Of a stretch of 9,591 bases of DNA, positions 6,592 through 9,591 are shown piece after piece. The DNA lies in assembly GCA_034101475.1 (NCBI GenBank), contig JAXEJQ010000105.1, forward strand, positions 1-9,591. The letters are read 5' to 3'. The notes beneath the pieces were generated by a model. That model was not told where the DNA came from, did not search any database, and saw only the letters and a program-made list of their open reading frames with translations. Position 1 is the stretch's first letter. Each line of letters starts with the position of its first letter. A program made the translations under genes and the position numbers. Source of the DNA: Limivivens sp034101475 (GTDB lineage Bacteria; Bacillota; Clostridia; Lachnospirales; Lachnospiraceae).

Positions 6592-7467
6592 ATGAAGAAA
6601 GTATTAGGAAATAAAAAGGCAATTGCCCTTTTTGTGATTCCGGGGCTGATTCTCTATGTTGGAATTGTGATACTCCCGGTTGTCTGGTCCTTTGGCTATT
6701 CCCTGTATTCCGGTACGCCGGGACTGGACTGGAAATTTTCCGGAATTCGGAACTATCAGAAACTGTTCATAGACAGCCGGTTTAAAACTGCCCTGATGGT
6801 AAACCTGAAATATATTCTCTATACCATGCTTGGACAGGTAATCATGGGACTGATTCTGGCGTTGATTTTCCGGTTCGGTCTGAAAAAATTTAAAAATTCG
6901 GTGCGTACCATCGCCTTTTTTCCCGTGATTCTGCCGACGGTTGCTGTGGGACAGCTCTGGGCAAAAATATATGAGATCCAGCCGAATTATGGTCTGTTAA
7001 ACAGCCTCCTGGACGCAGTGGGACTGGACAATCTGGTACAGCCCTGGATCGGGCAGGCGAGTACTGCCCTGGGATCCTTGAGTGCCATGGATATCTGGGT
7101 ATCCATGGGATTTTACGCGGTGATCTTTTACGGCGGTTTGCTGGATATCTCTGACGATGTGATTGAAGCGGCCAGGATTGACGGCTGCTCTTTCTGGAAG
7201 ATGTTCCAGAGAATTATTTTCCCCCTTCTGAAGCCGGTGACCATAACCTGTCTGGTATTCAGTTTTGCAGGCACGGTCAAGATGTTTGAGTCTGCCATGG
7301 CGCTGACCGGAGGAGGCCCGGGAAATGCCACCACCTCTCTTTCCATGTATATGTATAATGTGGCATTCAGCTATGGCAATGTAGGTTATGGAAGTGCCAT
7401 CGCCATTGTCATCTTTATCATATGTATTATCGGAACCAGGATCATCAAACTGTTTGACAGGGAGTAG
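6592..7467 (+). CDS. sugar ABC transporter permease (CUT1, MalF/UgpA type)
   Basis: A 291-residue inner-membrane permease. The ATG at 6592 has AAAGGGA (6578-6584) upstream; the longer frame from GTG 6553 begins inside the terminator hairpin and is rejected. About six transmembrane segments are visible (near 10-33, 72-96, 105-125, 166-186, 210-232 and 264-284). The cytoplasmic EAA loop, which docks on the ATPase, is at 192-215: EAARIDGCSFWKMFQ followed by RIIFPLLKP. The TGGGPGNAT motif (239-247) between the last segments is typical of MalF-like permeases. It pairs with the next gene, 12 nt downstream. No ATPase gene is adjacent, which fits Firmicutes transporters served by a shared MsmX-type ATPase. 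Confidence 0.93.
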   Translation: MKKVLGNKKAIALFVIPGLILYVGIVILPVVWSFGYSLYSGTPGLDWKFSGIRNYQKLFIDSRFKTALMVNLKYILYTMLGQVIMGLILALIFRFGLKKFKNSVRTIAFFPVILPTVAVGQLWAKIYEIQPNYGLLNSLLDAVGLDNLVQPWIGQASTALGSLSAMDIWVSMGFYAVIFYGGLLDISDDVIEAARIDGCSFWKMFQRIIFPLLKPVTITCLVFSFAGTVKMFESAMALTGGGPGNATTSLSMYMYNVAFSYGNVGYGSAIAIVIFIICIIGTRIIKLFDRE

Positions 7468-7479
7468 GAGGGAAGAAGA

Positions 7480-8322
7480 ATGCAGGGAAAAGCAAAAAAA
7501 ATAACGGCTTCGGTTCTTCTGAAGCTTCTGATTGCAGTGATTGTCATTGTGGATGTGTATCCGATTGTCTGGATGTTCCTGTGTGCTTTGAAGCAGCCAA
7601 CGGAATTTGTGACAAAGCCTTCCTATGCGCTGCCGGACGGCCTGTATCTGCAGAATTTTGTGGATGCCTGGACCAGAGGAAATATGGGAACCTTCTTTTT
7701 AAACAGCCTTTTTTATACGGTTGTTGCTCTGGTGTTCATTGTCACGTTCAGTATGACCATCGGGTTTGCGGTTACAAAAATGGAATGGAAAATGAAGAAG
7801 TTTTTCCAGAGCTTTTTCTTAATGGGACTGATGGTTCCGGTAGCTACCGCATTGCTGCCTCTGTTTCAGATTTACAATAAGCTGGGGCTTACAAATACCA
7901 GAATCTGTCTGATTCTGACGTATATTGCCTTCGGTTTATCCCTGTCGGTTTTCCTGGTAACAGGGTATATGCGTTCTCTTCCGGACGAACTTCTGGAAGC
8001 AAGCGTGATTGACGGATGCGGGATTTTCAGTATGATGTGGCACATTGTGGTGCCGCTGATGAAAAATGCTGCGGTAACCGTGCTGGTTCTGCAGTTCTTC
8101 TATAAATGGAATGACCTGCTGTTTTCCATGACGTTTGTAAGCGACAAGAACCTGAAAACCATTCAGACAGGTCTTCTGTATTTCCAGGATCAGTTTGGGT
8201 CGAAAAACTGGGGAGCCATCTTCGCATCGGTAACCATCAGCGTGGTTCCCATGCTGTTAATTTACAGTGTTCTGAATAAAAAGGTTATTGAAGGAATGGT
8301 AGCAGGAGCTGTGAAAGGCTGA
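7480..8322 (+). CDS. sugar ABC transporter permease (CUT1, MalG/UgpE type)
   Basis: A 280-residue inner-membrane permease and the second half of the transport channel. AGGAGGG (7466-7472) lies 7 nt before the ATG and overlaps the stop of the first permease gene, so translation is probably coupled. Six transmembrane segments are visible, starting at about 12-34. The MalG-type opening YPIVWMFLCALKQPTEF (27-43) is present, as is the EAA loop EASVIDGCGIFSMMWHIVVP (173-192). The C-terminus VIEGMVAGAVKG is characteristic of this group. It is the last gene of the plus-strand operon; no sugar-processing enzyme follows, so the operon gives no hint of the substrate. Confidence 0.93.
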   Translation: MQGKAKKITASVLLKLLIAVIVIVDVYPIVWMFLCALKQPTEFVTKPSYALPDGLYLQNFVDAWTRGNMGTFFLNSLFYTVVALVFIVTFSMTIGFAVTKMEWKMKKFFQSFFLMGLMVPVATALLPLFQIYNKLGLTNTRICLILTYIAFGLSLSVFLVTGYMRSLPDELLEASVIDGCGIFSMMWHIVVPLMKNAAVTVLVLQFFYKWNDLLFSMTFVSDKNLKTIQTGLLYFQDQFGSKNWGAIFASVTISVVPMLLIYSVLNKKVIEGMVAGAVKG

Positions 8323-8414
8323 CAGGCCGGACAGCAGCGTTGAAAAAGAAGAACGCGGAAAACAAGAAATGAAACATCGAAGCAATAAATCAGAAAACAG
8401 AAGAGAATAATCAG

Positions 8415-8466
8415 AAATGCCGGATCTGTCGGGAAGTGTTGGGTACTTCTCACAGGTCCGGCATTT
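8415..8466 (-). terminator. terminator hairpin between the converging permease and carbamate kinase genes
   Basis: AAATGCCGGATCTGT (8415-8429) pairs with ACAGGTCCGGCATTT (8452-8466) over 15 bp with one G-T wobble, and GAAGT/ACTTC (8433-8437, 8445-8449) extends the stem inside. It starts 5 nt after the stop of the minus-strand gene. On that strand the stem ends in TTT followed by CTGATTATTC. Because the arms are AAA/TTT-flanked it may also stop plus-strand transcription, though the plus-strand downstream bases are not T-rich. The preceding 8323-8414 is A-rich and shows no other feature. Confidence 0.75.
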
Positions 8467-8471
8467 GGATG

Positions 8472-9404
8472 CTATGCGGTGATAATGGTTCCTTCCTTGC
8501 CGGCCAGGGCAGCTTTGGCATGTTCCAGATCGGTGATAATGGCTCTTCGGCCTTCACCGGCTTTGACAAAGTCCACAGAAGCCTGAACCTTCGGAAGCTT
8601 GGAAGCTTTGGCAAACTGGTTGTCAGCAATGTATGCTTCCGCCTGGGAAACCGTAATATCACGAATCGCCTGCTGATCTGCCGTGTTATAGTGCAGATTC
8701 AGATGGGGTTCATTGGTAAGGATCAGCAGTGTGTCGGCGTCTACCATTTCAGCCAGTTTTCCGCTGACGTAGTCTTTTTCAATGATTGCGCTGGCGCCCT
8801 TCAGCTCAACACCCTGGGCCAGAACGGGAATCCCGCCGCCGCCGCAGGCGATAACGACCTGATCGGCGTCCAGAAGTGCACGGATGGCATCGATCTCAAC
8901 GATATCCTTGGGTCGGGGAGCAGCGACAATCCTGCGGAAGCCTTTGCCGGGCTCTTCGATAACACAGTTCCCCTTGCGTTCTTCCGCATCAGCCTCTTCT
9001 GCAGTCATATAGCGGCCAATGACCTTAACCGGATGATAGAAAGCCTCATCATAGGGATCGACCAGAACCTGAGTGAGAATGGTGCTGGCTGTCTTGTAAA
9101 TACCGCGTTTTAAAAGCTCAGCCCGCATGGCATTCTGAAGATCATATCCGATGTAACCCTGGCTCATGGCAGAGCAGACAGACATGGGGGCTACGGTGTA
9201 ATTGGGATGGGCTTTCCCGAATTCATTCATGGCTGTATGGATCATGCCGACCTGGGGAGCGTTGCTGTGGCAGATCGCCAGCTGATAACCCTCTTCGATC
9301 AGATCTGCCAGAACCACTGCAGACTCCTTAACAGCTTTTTTCTGTGCGGGAAGAGTTGTACCAAGGGCACGATGCCCCAGTGCGACTACAATTCGTTTTT
9401 TCAT
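8472..9404 (-). CDS. arcC: carbamate kinase-like protein with variant active-site loops
   Basis: A 310-residue amino-acid-kinase family protein, the normal carbamate kinase length. Carbamate kinase makes ATP from carbamoyl phosphate and ADP in arginine, agmatine or purine-derived catabolism. Conserved blocks are VDPYDEAF (115-122), CGGGGIPV (187-194), EKDYVSGKLAEMVDADTLLILT (209-230) and the C-terminal LPKVQASVDFV (270-280). Two N-terminal loops deviate: the usual ALGGNA reads ALGHRA (8-13), and HGNGPQVG reads HSNAPQVG (46-53). The start at 9404 is set by GAGG (9413-9416) 8 nt upstream; the open frame further upstream is not protein-like. The gene stands alone on the minus strand, with no arginine deiminase or carbamoyltransferase gene visible; the next gene upstream is outside the window. 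Confidence 0.85.
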   Translation of the reverse strand: MKKRIVVALGHRALGTTLPAQKKAVKESAVVLADLIEEGYQLAICHSNAPQVGMIHTAMNEFGKAHPNYTVAPMSVCSAMSQGYIGYDLQNAMRAELLKRGIYKTASTILTQVLVDPYDEAFYHPVKVIGRYMTAEEADAEERKGNCVIEEPGKGFRRIVAAPRPKDIVEIDAIRALLDADQVVIACGGGGIPVLAQGVELKGASAIIEKDYVSGKLAEMVDADTLLILTNEPHLNLHYNTADQQAIRDITVSQAEAYIADNQFAKASKLPKVQASVDFVKAGEGRRAIITDLEHAKAALAGKEGTIITA

Positions 9405-9412
9405 ATGCATTA

Positions 9413-9416
9413 CCTC
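9413..9416 (-). promoter_or_regulatory. ribosome binding site fixing the carbamate kinase start
   Basis: GAGG on the minus strand lies 8 nt before the ATG at 9404 and only 2 nt before the alternative in-frame ATG at 9410, which favours the start at 9404, giving MKKRIVVALG. Confidence 0.65.
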
Positions 9417-9498
9417 GCAAGTTGTTAGTTTTCCAGCGTAGTTAAATTGAAAACAGATAAAATCATGCAACTGTTCAGAGCCAACCTTCCAAACGGAA

Positions 9499-9518
9499 AT
9501 GTCTGCTGATGCAGACAT
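9499..9518. promoter_or_regulatory. perfect palindrome upstream of carbamate kinase, possible operator
   Basis: ATGTCTGC and GCAGACAT are perfect complements around a TGAT centre. The site lies about 95 nt before the start codon, where an operator or leader hairpin could act. No convincing -35/-10 pair could be fixed around it. Confidence 0.4.
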
Positions 9519-9535
9519 CACCAATAATAAAAGTT

Positions 9536-9591
9536 GATTGCTAACGCAATCGCCCCGTATTCGCAATTCGCTCCGCTGCTTGCTCATACGG
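9536..9591. repeat. palindromic intergenic element, cut by the window edge
   Basis: GATTGC/GCAATC (9536-9541, 9546-9551) forms one small inverted repeat. Next to it, CCGTAT (9555-9560) pairs with ATACGG (9586-9591), and GCAA/TTGC pairs inside (9563-9566, 9580-9583). The outer stem probably continues past the window, since CC precedes the left arm at 9553-9554. It resembles the short dispersed palindromes of Lachnospiraceae intergenic DNA; this is an inference from its look, not from a search. Confidence 0.4.

Noticed and set aside
8436..9113. 225-residue plus-strand open frame opposite the carbamate kinase
   Set aside because: The minus-strand product carries clear family motifs over the same bases, while this frame starts inside the terminator hairpin and shows no domain.
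9405..9587. N-terminal extension of the carbamate kinase to 9587
   Set aside because: The added 61 residues lie over palindromic intergenic DNA, do not resemble the family, and the ribosome binding site at 9413-9416 supports the start at 9404.

Overview
The window looks like a chromosomal segment from a Gram-positive anaerobe of the Clostridia, most likely a gut Lachnospiraceae. This rests on the moderate GC content, the strong AGGAGG-type ribosome binding sites, a YesM/YesN-type two-component pair beside a sugar ABC transporter that lacks its own ATPase, and the protein sequences themselves. The genus cannot be fixed from the sequence alone. All assignments come from reading motifs by eye; no database search was run.

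Layout: (a) 3-1163, the 3' part of an L-cysteine desulfidase / serine dehydratase-alpha-like (UPF0597, YhaM type) gene whose start lies before the window. (b) 1164-1599, a 436-nt non-coding stretch. Its first ~120 nt show nothing clear. After that come a long hairpin element (1288-1348), an AT-rich leader-like region with a perfect 10-bp inverted repeat, a minimal CRISPR array (two 32-bp subtype I-C-like repeats around one 34-bp spacer), and a good sigma-A promoter starting 3 bp after the last repeat. (c) 1600-5063, a plus-strand cluster: shikimate kinase (aroK), a YesM-family sensor histidine kinase overlapping aroK by 13 nt, and an AraC-type response regulator. (d) 5064-8322, a second promoter, then a family 1 sugar-binding protein, a strong intrinsic terminator or attenuator, and two CUT1-type permeases. 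(e) 8323-8471, an intergenic region with a terminator hairpin. (f) 8472-9404, a minus-strand carbamate-kinase-like gene, preceded at 9405-9591 by two short palindromes and the edge of another palindromic element.

Probable joint working: the histidine kinase senses an extracellular ligand (or the ligand-loaded binding protein) and phosphorylates the regulator, which activates the transporter promoter. The binding protein is made in excess because the hairpin after it attenuates transcription into the permeases. ATP hydrolysis must come from a shared MsmX-type ATPase encoded elsewhere. The imported sugar cannot be read from the sequence. The most notable points are the cas-less mini-CRISPR placed directly against the aroK promoter, the translational overlap of a shikimate kinase with a sensor kinase, a binding protein whose lipobox is poor, and a carbamate kinase with altered active-site loops.
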